Assembly: GCA_036475545.1 (NCBI GenBank)
Contig: JAZGAE010000044.1
Coordinates: 1 to 24,333, forward strand
Reading direction: 5' to 3'
DNA from: JAZGAE01 sp036475545
Lineage (GTDB): Bacteria > Pseudomonadota > Alphaproteobacteria > DATDPM01
Length of the DNA stretch: 24,333 nucleotides
This document shows positions 9,030 through 16,332 of the stretch, one piece after another. Made by a program: the position numbers and the translations under genes. Under the pieces are notes generated by a model that saw only the letters and a program-made list of their open reading frames with translations, searched no databases and was not told the DNA's origin. Position 1 is the stretch's first letter; each line of letters begins with the position of its first letter.

Positions 9030-9360
9030 GAAGGGTGATATAACTCGATTTTTTAGTCGGCGAAGGCCGATCGGCGGGTAGGAAGTTGTACACAGAGCGG
9101 GTTCGCTCCGCTGGTCATCGCTTCGATTGGTCGCGTGCTCCAATTCCCGGCAAATTTCTTTACAGTTGACATTTGTTTATTGTCGGAAAATCAATTCCTT
9201 AGGAAAAGTGCCTAATTATTCGGCAATCCGAAGAAACCGCAGCTTTGACTTGGAATGAAGCGAGGCGCGGCGGCCTTATCAACAAACTTATCCCCAGCTT
9301 TCGTGGATATTCTGTTTTGCAAGTTCCTTTTTCGTACCATATCAAAGGGTTAGGCGCGGC
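9030..9360. other. AT-rich intergenic island with DnaA-box-like motifs
   Basis: The 482-base gap 8931-9412 contains no convincing gene. From about 9030 to 9350 it is visibly much richer in A and T than the rest of the window. Within it lie TTATCAACA (9276-9284, 8/9 to TTATCCACA), TTATCCCCA (9288-9296, 8/9), CGTGGATAT (9302-9310, 7/9 on the minus strand) and TTGTACACA (9086-9094, 7/9). The first three are clustered in 35 bases. This could be a DnaA-bound regulatory region. A replication origin is possible but has no supporting neighbour genes. Bases 8931-9029 hold nothing I can name. Confidence 0.35.
9317..9345 (+). promoter_or_regulatory. Candidate uvrC promoter with LexA-like box in the spacer
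   Basis: TTGCAA (9317-9322), a 17-base spacer and TATCAA (9340-9345) make a reasonable sigma70-type promoter about 65 bases before the uvrC ATG. The spacer holds GTTC-N7-GTAC at 9323-9337, one base off the alphaproteobacterial LexA direct repeat GTTC-N7-GTTC. A repressor bound there would cover both hexamers. Positions are seen; regulation by LexA is inferred. Confidence 0.45.
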
Positions 9361-9412
9361 CGTTCACGCGGCGACATCGGCCCCGGCCCCATCCTGACTC
9401 GAAACGTCTGCC

Positions 9413-11446
9413 ATGAGCTCGCCTGAACGATCATCCCCTGCTTCCGGATCACGAGCGATCGGCCGGGATCGCGCCGGCCGGGCCCGAACTCCGGGCAAGC
9501 CGACGGCGCGCAGGACGGCGGGCGGCACGGTCCCCCGCGAGGAACCGGGCGGGCGCGGCGTTGCCGTGATTCGGGCCGCGCTCAAGGCGCTGCCATCCGC
9601 GCCCGGCGTGTACCGCATGCTGGACTCCCGGGGCGAGGCCCTCTACGTCGGCAAGGCGAAGAGCCTCAAGCGGCGCGTCGCGAGCTACGCGCAAGCCGGC
9701 AAGCTTGCCACGCGGTTGCAGCGGATGGTGGCGGAAACGGCCGAGCTCGAGGTGGTCACGACCCACACCGAGGTCGAGGCCCTGCTGCTGGAGAGCAACC
9801 TCATCAAGCGGCTCAAGCCGCGCTACAACGTGCTGCTGCGCGACGACAAGTCCTTTCCCTCCATCCTGATCACCCGCGACCACGCCTTCCCCCAGCTCAC
9901 CAAGCACCGGGGGACGCACAGCCGTAAGGGGTATTACTTCGGCCCCTTCGCCTCGGCGGGCGCGGTCACCGAAACGCTCGCCGCCTTGGAGCGCGCGTTT
10001 CTCTTGCGCTCCTGCTCGGACACCGTGTTCGAGAGCCGGACCCGTCCCTGCCTCCTCTATCAGATCAAGCGCTGCTCCGCGCCCTGCGTGGGCCGCATCG
10101 GCCGCGAGGACTACGACGCGCTGGTGGCGCAGGCCCGCGGCTTTCTTTCCGGCAAGAGCGGCAGGATCCAAGAGGCGCTCGCCCGCGACATGCAGGAGGC
10201 GAGCGAAGCGCTGGAGTTCGAGCACGCGGCCCTCTTCCGCGACCGCATCCGGGCCCTCACCCAGGTCCAGGCCCACCAGGACATCAACCTGCCCTCGCTC
10301 GACGACGTGGACGTCATCGCCGCCCATCAGGCGGCGGGGCAAACCTGCGTCCAGGTCTTCTTCTTCCGGGGCGGGCGCAATTACGGCAACCGCGCGTACT
10401 TCCCGAGGCACGACAAGCAGGTGCCCGCCGCCGCCGTGCTCGCCGCCTTCCTCGGCCAGTTCTACGAGAACAAGACCGCGCCCAAACTGGTGCTGTTGAG
10501 CCACAAGCCGGAGGATCAGCGGTTGCGCGGCGAAGCGCTGGGCGTCGCCGCCGGACGCCGGGTGCGCCTCGTCTGTCCGCAGCGGGGGCCGAAGCGCAAG
10601 CTCGTCGACCATGCCCTGAACAACGCCAGCGAGGCCCTGGGCCGCCGCATGTCCGAGAGCGCCTCGCAGCGCCGTCTCCTGGAAGGGGTCGCAAGCGCCT
10701 TCGGGCTGGACGCCGCACCGGCGCGTATCGAGGTGTACGACAACAGCCACATCTCAGGCGCCTACCCGGTCGGCGCCATGATCGTGGCCGGGCCCGAGGG
10801 ACTCGACAAGAGCGCCTACCGCAAGTTCACCATCAAGACCCTGGGTAAGGCCGGGGCCGAGGCGCAGCACGCGCCGGGCGCGGCCGGCGGCGATGGGCGG
10901 CCCTCGCCGGGCGACGACTACGCGATGATCCGCGAGGTGCTGACCCGCCGCTTCTCGCGGGCGCTCAGGGAGGACCCGGAACGCGCCGGGGGCGCCTGGC
11001 CGGACCTCGTCCTCATCGACGGCGGCCGCGGCCACCTTTCCTCCGCCGAGGACACGCTCGCCGACCTCGGCCTTGCCGACATCCCCGTGGTCACCATTTC
11101 CAAGGGGCGCGACCGCAGGGCCGGACGGGAACGCTTTCACCTGGCCGGGCGCCCGCCCTTCGGCCTCGACCCCCAAGACCCGGTGCTGTATTTTCTACAG
11201 CGTCTCAGGGACGAGGCCCACCGCTTCGCCATAGGGGCGCACAGGGCGAAGCGGTCCAAGGCCATCGGCCGATCGATCCTGGACGAGATCCCCGGGATCG
11301 GCGCCCGGCGCAAGCGGGCGCTGCTGCATCATTTCGGCTCCGCCCGGGGCGTCGCGCGCGCGGGGCTGGCCGACCTCGAGATGGTCGCAGGCATCAGCAA
11401 CACGGTAGCCAAGAGGATTTATGACCACTTCCATGACAGCCGATAG
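9413..11446 (+). CDS. uvrC: UvrABC system protein C
   Basis: The excision nuclease subunit that cuts on both sides of the lesion held by UvrB. 677 residues. Domains in order: a roughly 50-residue Arg/Pro-rich N-terminal extension; GIY-YIG nuclease (GVYRMLDSRGEALYVGKAKSLKRRV, split as GVYRML about 64-69 and LYVGKAKSLKRRV about 75-87), which makes the 3' cut; a UVR motif (about 250-285) contacting UvrB; the RNase H-like 5' nuclease with IEVYDNSHISG and LVLIDGGRGHL; and paired helix-hairpin-helix motifs at the C-terminus (IPGIGARRKRALL, MVAGISNTVAKRI). The ATG at 9413 has no strong ribosome site, and a GTG in VAVIRAAL about 50 codons later is an alternative start. pgsA follows after 89 bases, an order common in alphaproteobacteria. 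Confidence 0.97.
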   Translation: MSSPERSSPASGSRAIGRDRAGRARTPGKPTARRTAGGTVPREEPGGRGVAVIRAALKALPSAPGVYRMLDSRGEALYVGKAKSLKRRVASYAQAGKLATRLQRMVAETAELEVVTTHTEVEALLLESNLIKRLKPRYNVLLRDDKSFPSILITRDHAFPQLTKHRGTHSRKGYYFGPFASAGAVTETLAALERAFLLRSCSDTVFESRTRPCLLYQIKRCSAPCVGRIGREDYDALVAQARGFLSGKSGRIQEALARDMQEASEALEFEHAALFRDRIRALTQVQAHQDINLPSLDDVDVIAAHQAAGQTCVQVFFFRGGRNYGNRAYFPRHDKQVPAAAVLAAFLGQFYENKTAPKLVLLSHKPEDQRLRGEALGVAAGRRVRLVCPQRGPKRKLVDHALNNASEALGRRMSESASQRRLLEGVASAFGLDAAPARIEVYDNSHISGAYPVGAMIVAGPEGLDKSAYRKFTIKTLGKAGAEAQHAPGAAGGDGRPSPGDDYAMIREVLTRRFSRALREDPERAGGAWPDLVLIDGGRGHLSSAEDTLADLGLADIPVVTISKGRDRRAGRERFHLAGRPPFGLDPQDPVLYFLQRLRDEAHRFAIGAHRAKRSKAIGRSILDEIPGIGARRKRALLHHFGSARGVARAGLADLEMVAGISNTVAKRIYDHFHDSR

Positions 11447-11491
11447 ACGGCCGCGGCGGGCCTGTCGTCGCGGCTCTCGCAGAGAGAGGTC

Positions 11492-11531
11492 CCGTTCCAG
11501 CGCGCCGCCGGGCGCGGGACTCTAGGAACGG
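11492..11531 (+). promoter_or_regulatory. Hairpin overlapping the pgsA ribosome binding site
   Basis: CCGTTCC (11492-11498) can pair with GGAACGG (11525-11531), enclosing a smaller hairpin CGCGCC (11501-11506) with GGCGCG (11511-11516). The distal arm contains the likely Shine-Dalgarno sequence of pgsA (AGGA, 11524-11527), so the stem would hide it. A competing GTCC/GGAC pairing (11490-11493 with 11517-11520) would leave it free. There is no T-run, so it is not an intrinsic terminator for uvrC. The regulatory role is inferred. Confidence 0.35.
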
Positions 11532-11535
11532 CGGA

Positions 11536-12141
11536 ATGATCACCAACCTGCCGAATCTCCTGACGCTGTCGCGCATCGCCGCCATTCCGGTCATCGTCGC
11601 CCTTTTCTACATCGAAGGCGACACGGCGAGATGGGCGGCTCTCGCCGTGTTCTCCGCGGCCGCCGTGACCGACTACTTCGACGGATATTTCGCCCGCTTG
11701 CGCCGCGAGCACTCCATGCTCGGACGCTTCCTCGACCCCATCGCCGACAAGCTGCTGATCGCGTCCGTCATCCTGCTGCTGGTCGCCTTCGACCGGATCA
11801 CGGGGTGGACGGTGATCCCGGCACTGATAATCCTGTCCCGCGAGATCATGGTCTCGGGCCTCCGGGAGTTTCTCGCCGGCCTCAATGTCCGCGTGCCGGT
11901 GAGCCGGCTCGCCAAATGGAAGACCACGATCCAGATGTTCGCCATGGGGTTTTTCATCGTCGGCGACGCCAGCCCCGACGTCATCCCTGCCATCCTGATC
12001 GGAGAGATCGGGCTCTGGAGCGCGGCCCTGTTGACGCTGGTCACGGGCTACAGCTACTTCCGCTCGGGGTTCGCCCACATGATCCGCTCCGGCCGCGAGA
12101 AGGCCCCGAAGAGCGCGGACCTCCCGCGCCGCACCGGTTGA
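11536..12141 (+). CDS. pgsA: CDP-diacylglycerol--glycerol-3-phosphate 3-phosphatidyltransferase
   Basis: Inner-membrane enzyme that makes phosphatidylglycerophosphate from CDP-diacylglycerol and glycerol 3-phosphate, the committed step to phosphatidylglycerol and cardiolipin. 201 residues with several membrane helices. The CDP-alcohol phosphotransferase motif D-x2-D-G-x2-A-R-x8-G-x3-D-x3-D is complete: DYFDGYFAR, then GRFLDPIAD, at about residues 52-77. The N-terminus NLPNLLTLSRI is the usual one for PgsA. It starts at the ATG at 11536, with AGGA at 11524 inside a potential hairpin. The C-terminus is short and basic. Phosphatidylcholine or phosphatidylserine synthases share the motif but usually differ in length and N-terminus, so PgsA is preferred. 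Confidence 0.93.
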   Translation: MITNLPNLLTLSRIAAIPVIVALFYIEGDTARWAALAVFSAAAVTDYFDGYFARLRREHSMLGRFLDPIADKLLIASVILLLVAFDRITGWTVIPALIILSREIMVSGLREFLAGLNVRVPVSRLAKWKTTIQMFAMGFFIVGDASPDVIPAILIGEIGLWSAALLTLVTGYSYFRSGFAHMIRSGREKAPKSADLPRRTG

Positions 12142-12228
12142 TTTTCCGGGCCCTACGCCAAATCTTGTTGTTGGGGGCGCGGGCGAACGTGCATCGAGGG
12201 CTGTAGCCGATTCTGGGGCTGGAGGGCC

Positions 12229-12732
12229 ATGAGGATCTTCGGGATCGCGGGTTGGAGCGGCAGCGGCAAGACCACGTTGATCGCCGGGTTGCTGCCGGAG
12301 CTGATCGGAATGGGGCTCAGGGTCTCCACGCTCAAGCACTCCAGCCACACCTTCGACATCGACAAGCCCGGCAAGGATTCATACGTCCACCGCGCCGCAG
12401 GTGCCGCCGAGGTGCTGGTGAGCTCGGTCAAGCGCTGGGCGCTCATTCACGAGAACCTCGGCGAGCCGGAGGCCAGCCTCGAGGATCTCATCCGCATGAT
12501 GACGCCGGTGGACTTGCTTCTCGTCGAGGGCTTCAAGGCCTATCCCCACGCCAAGATCGAGGTCCACAGGCAGGCCAACGGCAAGCCGCTCCTCTACCCG
12601 GACGACCCCCATATCGTGGCCATCGCCAGCGACGTGGCCATGCCGGAGACGGGGATTCCGCGCTTCGGGCTCGATGAGGCCGCCAGGATCGCCCGCTTCA
12701 TCATTTCCCACTGCGGGTTGAAGGCGGCGTGA
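12229..12732 (+). CDS. mobB: Molybdopterin-guanine dinucleotide biosynthesis protein B
   Basis: GTP-binding accessory protein that helps MobA attach GMP to molybdopterin for DMSO-reductase-family enzymes. 167 residues. Seen: the P-loop GWSGSGKTTL (about 8-17), the STLKHSSHTFDIDKPGKDSY region (split around residues 34-53) typical of MobB, and VDLLLVEGFKAYPHAKIEV (about 100-118) with its Walker B-like Glu. The start ATG at 12229 follows GGAGGGCC. It is the first gene of the molybdenum-cofactor run; moeA begins three bases after its stop. The partner mobA is not in the window. The 87-base gap from pgsA shows no terminator or riboswitch that I can recognise. Confidence 0.95.
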   Translation: MRIFGIAGWSGSGKTTLIAGLLPELIGMGLRVSTLKHSSHTFDIDKPGKDSYVHRAAGAAEVLVSSVKRWALIHENLGEPEASLEDLIRMMTPVDLLLVEGFKAYPHAKIEVHRQANGKPLLYPDDPHIVAIASDVAMPETGIPRFGLDEAARIARFIISHCGLKAA

Positions 12733-12735
12733 TCC

Positions 12736-14019
12736 ATGGCCCAGCTTCACGACGACTGCTTCGCCTTCGGCGGCGAACTCATGAGCTCGGAGCGGGCGCT
12801 CGAGATTCTGCGGTCCAGGCTGGCGCCCATTACCGGCACGGAAAGGGTGCGCCTGGGCGCGGCGCTCGGCCGGGTGCTCGCCGAGGACGTGACGGCGCCC
12901 GGCGACGTGCCGCCCCATGACAACGCCGCGGTGGACGGCTTCGCGGTCTTCTTCGACGACCTCGAGCCCGAGGCGGACACGCGCCTGAAGGTCTCGGGCC
13001 ACATCGTCGCCGGCCACCCGTTGGGACGCGCGGCGCGCCGCGGCGCGGCCTATCGCATCTTCACCGGCGCCCCCATGCCCCGGGCCGAAAACGGCGACGG
13101 CCCCGACACGGTGCTCATGCAGGAGGACTGCCGGACCGAGGGGGGGGACGTGATCGTGCCCCCCGGGATAAGGCGCGGCGCCAACCGCAGGCGCAAGGGC
13201 GAGGATATTCGCTCGGGCGCGGTCGTGCTGCACCGGGGCCGGCGGCTGCGGCCCCAGGACATCGGGCTCGCGGCGTCGGTCGGCCGCACCGAGATCGAGG
13301 TCCACGAGCCGCTCCGGGCGGCGGTCTTCTCCACCGGCGACGAGATCGTCGAGCCCGGCAGGCCCTTGCCCGATGGGTGCATCTACGACTCCAACCGCTA
13401 CGGGCTCATCGCGCTGTTGGACGGCATGGGGTGCCGGGTGACGGACTTGGGCATCCTTCCCGACCGCTTCGAGGACATCCGCGACGCGATCGCCGCGGCG
13501 AGCCGCGACCACGACTTGCTGATCACCTCGGGCGGCGTCTCCACCGGCGACGAGGATCACGTTCGCGCCGCGGTGGAGGCGCTGGGGAGCCTTCATTTCT
13601 GGCGCCTCGCGATCAAGCCGGGCCGGCCCATCGCCTTCGGCCAAGTCCGGGCCGAGCGCGGCGATGTCGCCTTCATCGGATTGCCCGGCAACCCGGTGGC
13701 GGTGATGGTGACGTTCGTGCGCTTCGCAAGGCCCGCGATCCTGCGGCTTTCGGGGTGCGACGAGGTCGATCCCCTCACCTTCCGGGTGCCGACCGCCTTC
13801 GCCTACACTAAGAAGGCCAATCGCCGCGAGTGGATTCGCGCGCGGCTCGTGAGAGACGGCGCCGGCCGGCTGGTGGCGCACAAGTTTCCCAAGGCCGGCT
13901 CCGGGATCTTGACCTCGATGGTCGAGGCCGACGGTCTCATCGAGGTGGGCGAGGGAGTGAGCGAGATCGAGGCCGGCGATCTGGTGGACTTCCTCCCCTT
14001 CAGCGAGGTGATGACGTGA
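12736..14019 (+). CDS. moeA: Molybdopterin molybdenumtransferase
   Basis: Inserts molybdate into adenylylated molybdopterin, giving active molybdenum cofactor. 427 residues, a full-length MoeA. Seen: the N-terminal domain with PPHDNAAVDGFAV (about 56-68); the substrate-binding FTGAPMPRAENGD (about 109-121); the MoCF domain with VFSTGDEIVEPG, YDSNRYGL, ITSGGVSTGDEDHV and FIGLPGNPVAVMVTF; and a C-terminal beta-barrel domain (WIRARLV...GSGILTSMVEADGLIEV). The ATG at 12736 is three bases after the mobB stop; the nearby internal ATG (MSSERAL) is a weaker alternative. The stop overlaps the moaD GTG by four bases (GTGA). Confidence 0.97.
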   Translation: MAQLHDDCFAFGGELMSSERALEILRSRLAPITGTERVRLGAALGRVLAEDVTAPGDVPPHDNAAVDGFAVFFDDLEPEADTRLKVSGHIVAGHPLGRAARRGAAYRIFTGAPMPRAENGDGPDTVLMQEDCRTEGGDVIVPPGIRRGANRRRKGEDIRSGAVVLHRGRRLRPQDIGLAASVGRTEIEVHEPLRAAVFSTGDEIVEPGRPLPDGCIYDSNRYGLIALLDGMGCRVTDLGILPDRFEDIRDAIAAASRDHDLLITSGGVSTGDEDHVRAAVEALGSLHFWRLAIKPGRPIAFGQVRAERGDVAFIGLPGNPVAVMVTFVRFARPAILRLSGCDEVDPLTFRVPTAFAYTKKANRREWIRARLVRDGAGRLVAHKFPKAGSGILTSMVEADGLIEVGEGVSEIEAGDLVDFLPFSEVMT

Positions 14020-14267
14020 AGATCGTCTACTTCGCCTGGCTCAAGACCAAGACCGGCATCGCCGAGGAGGAGGTGGCGCCGCCGGCGGAGGTCGCCGACG
14101 TGGCCTCGCTCATCGAATGGCTGAAGGGCCGCGGGCCTCCTTTCGCCGAGGCGCTGGCGGATCTCTCCGTCGTGCGCGTCGCCGTGAACCAGGAGTACGC
14201 GCGGCTCGACCACCCGGTGCGGCCGGGGGACGAGATCGCGCTGTTCCCGCCGGTCACCGGCGGCTGA
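14016..14267 (+). CDS. moaD: Molybdopterin synthase sulfur-carrier subunit
   Basis: Ubiquitin-like small subunit (83 residues) whose C-terminal Gly thiocarboxylate donates sulfur to precursor Z. It begins with GTG at 14016 overlapping the moeA stop (GTGA) and ends in the required double glycine (FPPVTGG). The start MKIVYFAWLKTKTG and the VAVNQEYARLDHPVRPGDEIALFPP segment match the family. Translational coupling to moeA is likely because no independent ribosome site is visible beyond the coding GAGGTGATG. moaE follows after 20 bases. moaA, moaC and moeB are not in this window, so the early pathway must be encoded elsewhere. Confidence 0.95.
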   Translation: MKIVYFAWLKTKTGIAEEEVAPPAEVADVASLIEWLKGRGPPFAEALADLSVVRVAVNQEYARLDHPVRPGDEIALFPPVTGG

Positions 14268-14287
14268 CCGGCTGTGAGGCGCAGGCC

Positions 14288-14740
14288 ATGATCCGCGTGC
14301 AACGGGAAGACTTCGACGTAGGCCGGGAGATCGAGAAGCTCGGGCGCGTGAGCCACCGCGTCGGCGGCGTGGCGGCCTTCGTCGGCCTCGTGCGCGACAT
14401 GGCCGAGGGCGAAGCGATTCGCGCCATGACGCTGGAGCACTATCCCGGCATGACGGAGAAGAAACTCGCCGAGATCGAGGCCGAGGCGAACCGGCGATGG
14501 CCCTTGCAGGCCAGCCTCATCATCCACCGCTACGGGCGGCTCGAGCCCGGCGATAACATCGTGCTGGTGGCGGCCGCCTCCGCCCACCGCGACGCCGCCT
14601 TCGAGGCCTGCCGGTTCCTGATCGACTGGCTCAAGACCAAGGCGCCCTTCTGGAAAGAGGAGGAGAAAGGGGCCGACGCCGAGTGGGTCGAGGCCCGCGA
14701 GGCCGACGACCAGGCCGCGGACCGGTGGCGGAAGAAATAG
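14288..14740 (+). CDS. moaE: Molybdopterin synthase catalytic subunit
   Basis: Large subunit (150 residues) of molybdopterin synthase; it forms a heterotetramer with MoaD and converts precursor Z to molybdopterin. Seen: an N-terminal VQREDFDVGREIEKL, GGVAAFVGLVRD (about 29-40), the LEHYPGMTEKKL segment, RYGRLEPGDNIVLVAAASAHRDAAFEAC, and the active-site LKTKAPFWKEE near residues 115-125 with two conserved lysines. The start ATG at 14288 follows AGGC; the C-terminal tail is charged (EWVEAREADDQAADRWRKK). It is the last gene of the mobB-moeA-moaD-moaE run and converges on ilvE across 24 bases. Confidence 0.96.
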   Translation: MIRVQREDFDVGREIEKLGRVSHRVGGVAAFVGLVRDMAEGEAIRAMTLEHYPGMTEKKLAEIEAEANRRWPLQASLIIHRYGRLEPGDNIVLVAAASAHRDAAFEACRFLIDWLKTKAPFWKEEEKGADAEWVEAREADDQAADRWRKK

Positions 14741-14764
14741 AACGCCCGGCTCAGCCGGCCGCCC

Positions 14765-15664
14765 TCACGCCGCGCTCACCGCCTCGTCCTCCGTCGAATG
14801 CACCAGGCGGTCGTAGTCCTCGACGAGGTCGCGGATGACGGCGCCGACCTCGAAGCTGCGACCGTCGATCTCCTTGACCGGCGTCACCTCGACGGCGGTG
14901 CCGGTCAGGAACACGCCTTGCGCCTTCTCGAGCTCGTCGGGCGGAATCGCCCGCTCCACCACCTCGATGCCGCGCGCGCGCGCCAGCTCGATCACCGTGC
15001 GCCGCGTGATCCCGTCGAGGAAACAGTCGGGAGTGGGCGTGTGGAGCTCGTCGTCGATCACCAGGAAGATGTTGGCCCCGGTGGCCTCGGCGATGAGCCC
15101 GCGGTGGTCCAGCATCAGGGCGTCGTCGTAACCGGCCGCCTCGGCGGCGTGCTTGGAAAGCGTGCAGATCATATAAAGCCCGGCCGCCTTGCTCTGGACA
15201 GGCGCGGTGTCCGGCGCCGGCCGCCGCCACTTCGAGGTGGCCAGGCGCACCCCATCGAGACGCGCCTCGGTGCTGAAGTACGGCGGCCACGGCCAGGCCG
15301 CGATCGCGGTGTGGATCGTGGCGTGCTGGGCCGAGACCGCCATCATCTCGCTGCCCCGCCACGCCACCGGGCGGACGTAGCCGTCGGCGATCTCCTGGGC
15401 GGCGACCACCTCGCGGCTTGCCTCGTCAAGCTCGTTCACCGAATACCGCAGCTCGAAGCCGAGGGCCTCGGCCGACTTGTGCAGGCGCTCGCTGTGTTCG
15501 CGGAGCTTGAAGATCTTGCCGCCGTACGCCCGCTGCCCCTCGAAAACGCAGCTCGCGTAATGAAGCCCATGGGTCAGCACGTGGATCTTGGCTTCGCGCC
15601 ACGGCACGGTCTCGCCGTCGAACCAGATCACGCCGTCGCGGTCGTCGTAGGGGATCAACGTCAT
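14765..15664 (-). CDS. ilvE: Branched-chain amino acid aminotransferase (class IV)
   Basis: PLP enzyme for the last step of valine, leucine and isoleucine synthesis. 299 residues, fold type IV. Seen: HVLTHGLHYASCVFEG (about 29-43), RPVAWRG, the PLP lysine at about 159 in SKAAGLY, ALMLDHRGLIAEATGANIFLV, LDGITRRTVIELARARG and FLTGTAVEVTPV. The ATG at 15664 was chosen because it starts at the usual MTLIPYDDRDG-type N-terminus; a GTG 18 codons upstream gives an extension with no conserved sequence. It is divergent from petP across 120 bases. D-amino-acid or aminodeoxychorismate-type relatives share the fold, but the length and EATGANIF signature favour IlvE. Confidence 0.93.
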   Translation of the reverse strand: MTLIPYDDRDGVIWFDGETVPWREAKIHVLTHGLHYASCVFEGQRAYGGKIFKLREHSERLHKSAEALGFELRYSVNELDEASREVVAAQEIADGYVRPVAWRGSEMMAVSAQHATIHTAIAAWPWPPYFSTEARLDGVRLATSKWRRPAPDTAPVQSKAAGLYMICTLSKHAAEAAGYDDALMLDHRGLIAEATGANIFLVIDDELHTPTPDCFLDGITRRTVIELARARGIEVVERAIPPDELEKAQGVFLTGTAVEVTPVKEIDGRSFEVGAVIRDLVEDYDRLVHSTEDEAVSAA

Positions 15665-15748
15665 CGCCACGCCATTCCAGGGGGTGGGCCGGCCTCGGAA
15701 TGAGGCTCCCGAGCCCACACCTGAGCGGGATAATATGCTACAAGAGCG

Positions 15749-15779
15749 TTGCGGACGGTAGCTTTCGGCGCCATATAAG
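15749..15779 (+). promoter_or_regulatory. Candidate petP promoter placing +1 at the start codon
   Basis: TTGCGG (15749-15754) and TATAAG (15774-15779) are separated by 19 bases, or 18 if ATATAA is used. Initiation about seven bases downstream would fall on or next to the ATG at 15785, giving a leaderless message. No Shine-Dalgarno sequence is present. The -10 overlaps the palindrome at 15776-15796. Confidence 0.4.
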
Positions 15780-15796
15780 TCAACATGGCTGACTTA
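15776..15796. promoter_or_regulatory. Palindromic operator TAAGTCA-N7-TGACTTA over the petP start
   Basis: A perfect 7-bp inverted repeat with 14 bases between arm centres overlaps the likely -10 element and spans the ATG of the MarR-family gene. Size and position fit an autorepressor site for a dimeric winged-helix protein. Part of the right arm is coding (codons 2-4), so the match could partly reflect protein sequence. Binding by the PetP-like protein is inferred. Confidence 0.5.
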
Positions 15797-16285
15797 AAAT
15801 CGAGCGTCAATCCCCTGTTCCTGCGCGACGAGGAGCTGCGCCAGGGCATGGAGCTCCTGTTTTACGCCTACCGCGACTTCACGACCGAGCCGAACGCCAT
15901 CCTCGCCGGGCACAGGTTCGGCCGCGCCCACCACCGGGTGATCTATTTCGTCGGCCGCAATCCGGGGATTAGCGTCTCCGAGCTTCTGCGGATTCTCAGG
16001 ATCACCAAACAAAGCTTGTCCAGGGTGTTGGGCCAGCTCGTGCGCGAGGGCTTCATCACCCAGCGCCCTGGCATCCGCGACCGCCGCCAGCGCCTGCTCG
16101 ATCTCACCCCCAAGGGGGTGGACCTCGAGCGCCAGCTTTCCCAGAACCAGCGCGAACGCCTGGCGCTGGCCTACCGCCAGGCCGGGGCCGAGGCGGTCGA
16201 GGGGTTCCGCAAGGTCCTGCTCGGGATCATCGACGAGGAGGACCGGCGCCAGGTGGGGCGGCGGACCGCGCCGCACGGGCCCTAG
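15785..16285 (+). CDS. petP: MarR-family transcriptional regulator, PetP-like
   Basis: A 166-residue dimeric winged-helix DNA-binding protein. Seen: an N-terminal dimerisation helix region (FLRDEELRQGMELLFYAYRDF, within 12-32), the DNA-binding core at about 50-115 with ITKQSLSRVLGQLVREGFI as recognition helix region and RDRRQRLLDLTPKG as the wing. The order MarR-response regulator matches the PetP-PetR pair known from Rhodobacter capsulatus, where petR is tied to expression of the cytochrome bc1 complex; here no petABC genes are present, so the target is unknown. It starts at the ATG at 15785 with no ribosome site but with a -10-like TATAAG just before it. A palindrome covering its start suggests self-repression. 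Confidence 0.8.
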   Translation: MADLKSSVNPLFLRDEELRQGMELLFYAYRDFTTEPNAILAGHRFGRAHHRVIYFVGRNPGISVSELLRILRITKQSLSRVLGQLVREGFITQRPGIRDRRQRLLDLTPKGVDLERQLSQNQRERLALAYRQAGAEAVEGFRKVLLGIIDEEDRRQVGRRTAPHGP

Positions 16286-16320
16286 CCGCGCAGGGGCGCG
16301 ACGCGGGGCGCGGCGGGTTG

Positions 16321-16326
16321 TATAAT
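16321..16326 (+). promoter_or_regulatory. Perfect -10 hexamer seven bases before the petR start
   Basis: TATAAT at 16321-16326 is a consensus -10 in very GC-rich DNA, and the A of the ATG lies at 16333, the expected +1. The corresponding -35 position (about 16298-16303, GCGACG) is weak. With no Shine-Dalgarno sequence nearby, this suggests a leaderless transcript. A second in-frame ATG at 16345 would give a 12-base leader. Confidence 0.4.
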
Positions 16327-16332
16327 TCCGCC

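Noticed and set aside
9030..9360. Chromosomal replication origin
   Set aside because: AT-rich DNA and DnaA-box-like motifs are present, but none of the usual alphaproteobacterial origin neighbours (hemE, dnaA, parAB, gidAB) is in the window and skew cannot be computed here. Kept only as a finding about motifs.
12142..12228. Molybdenum-cofactor riboswitch before mobB
   Set aside because: The gap is only 87 bases and I cannot find the multi-stem pattern of that RNA.
14741..14764. Bidirectional terminator between moaE and ilvE
   Set aside because: CCGGCT-C-AGCCGG is symmetrical, but the usable stem is only about 4 bp and there is no T-run on either strand.
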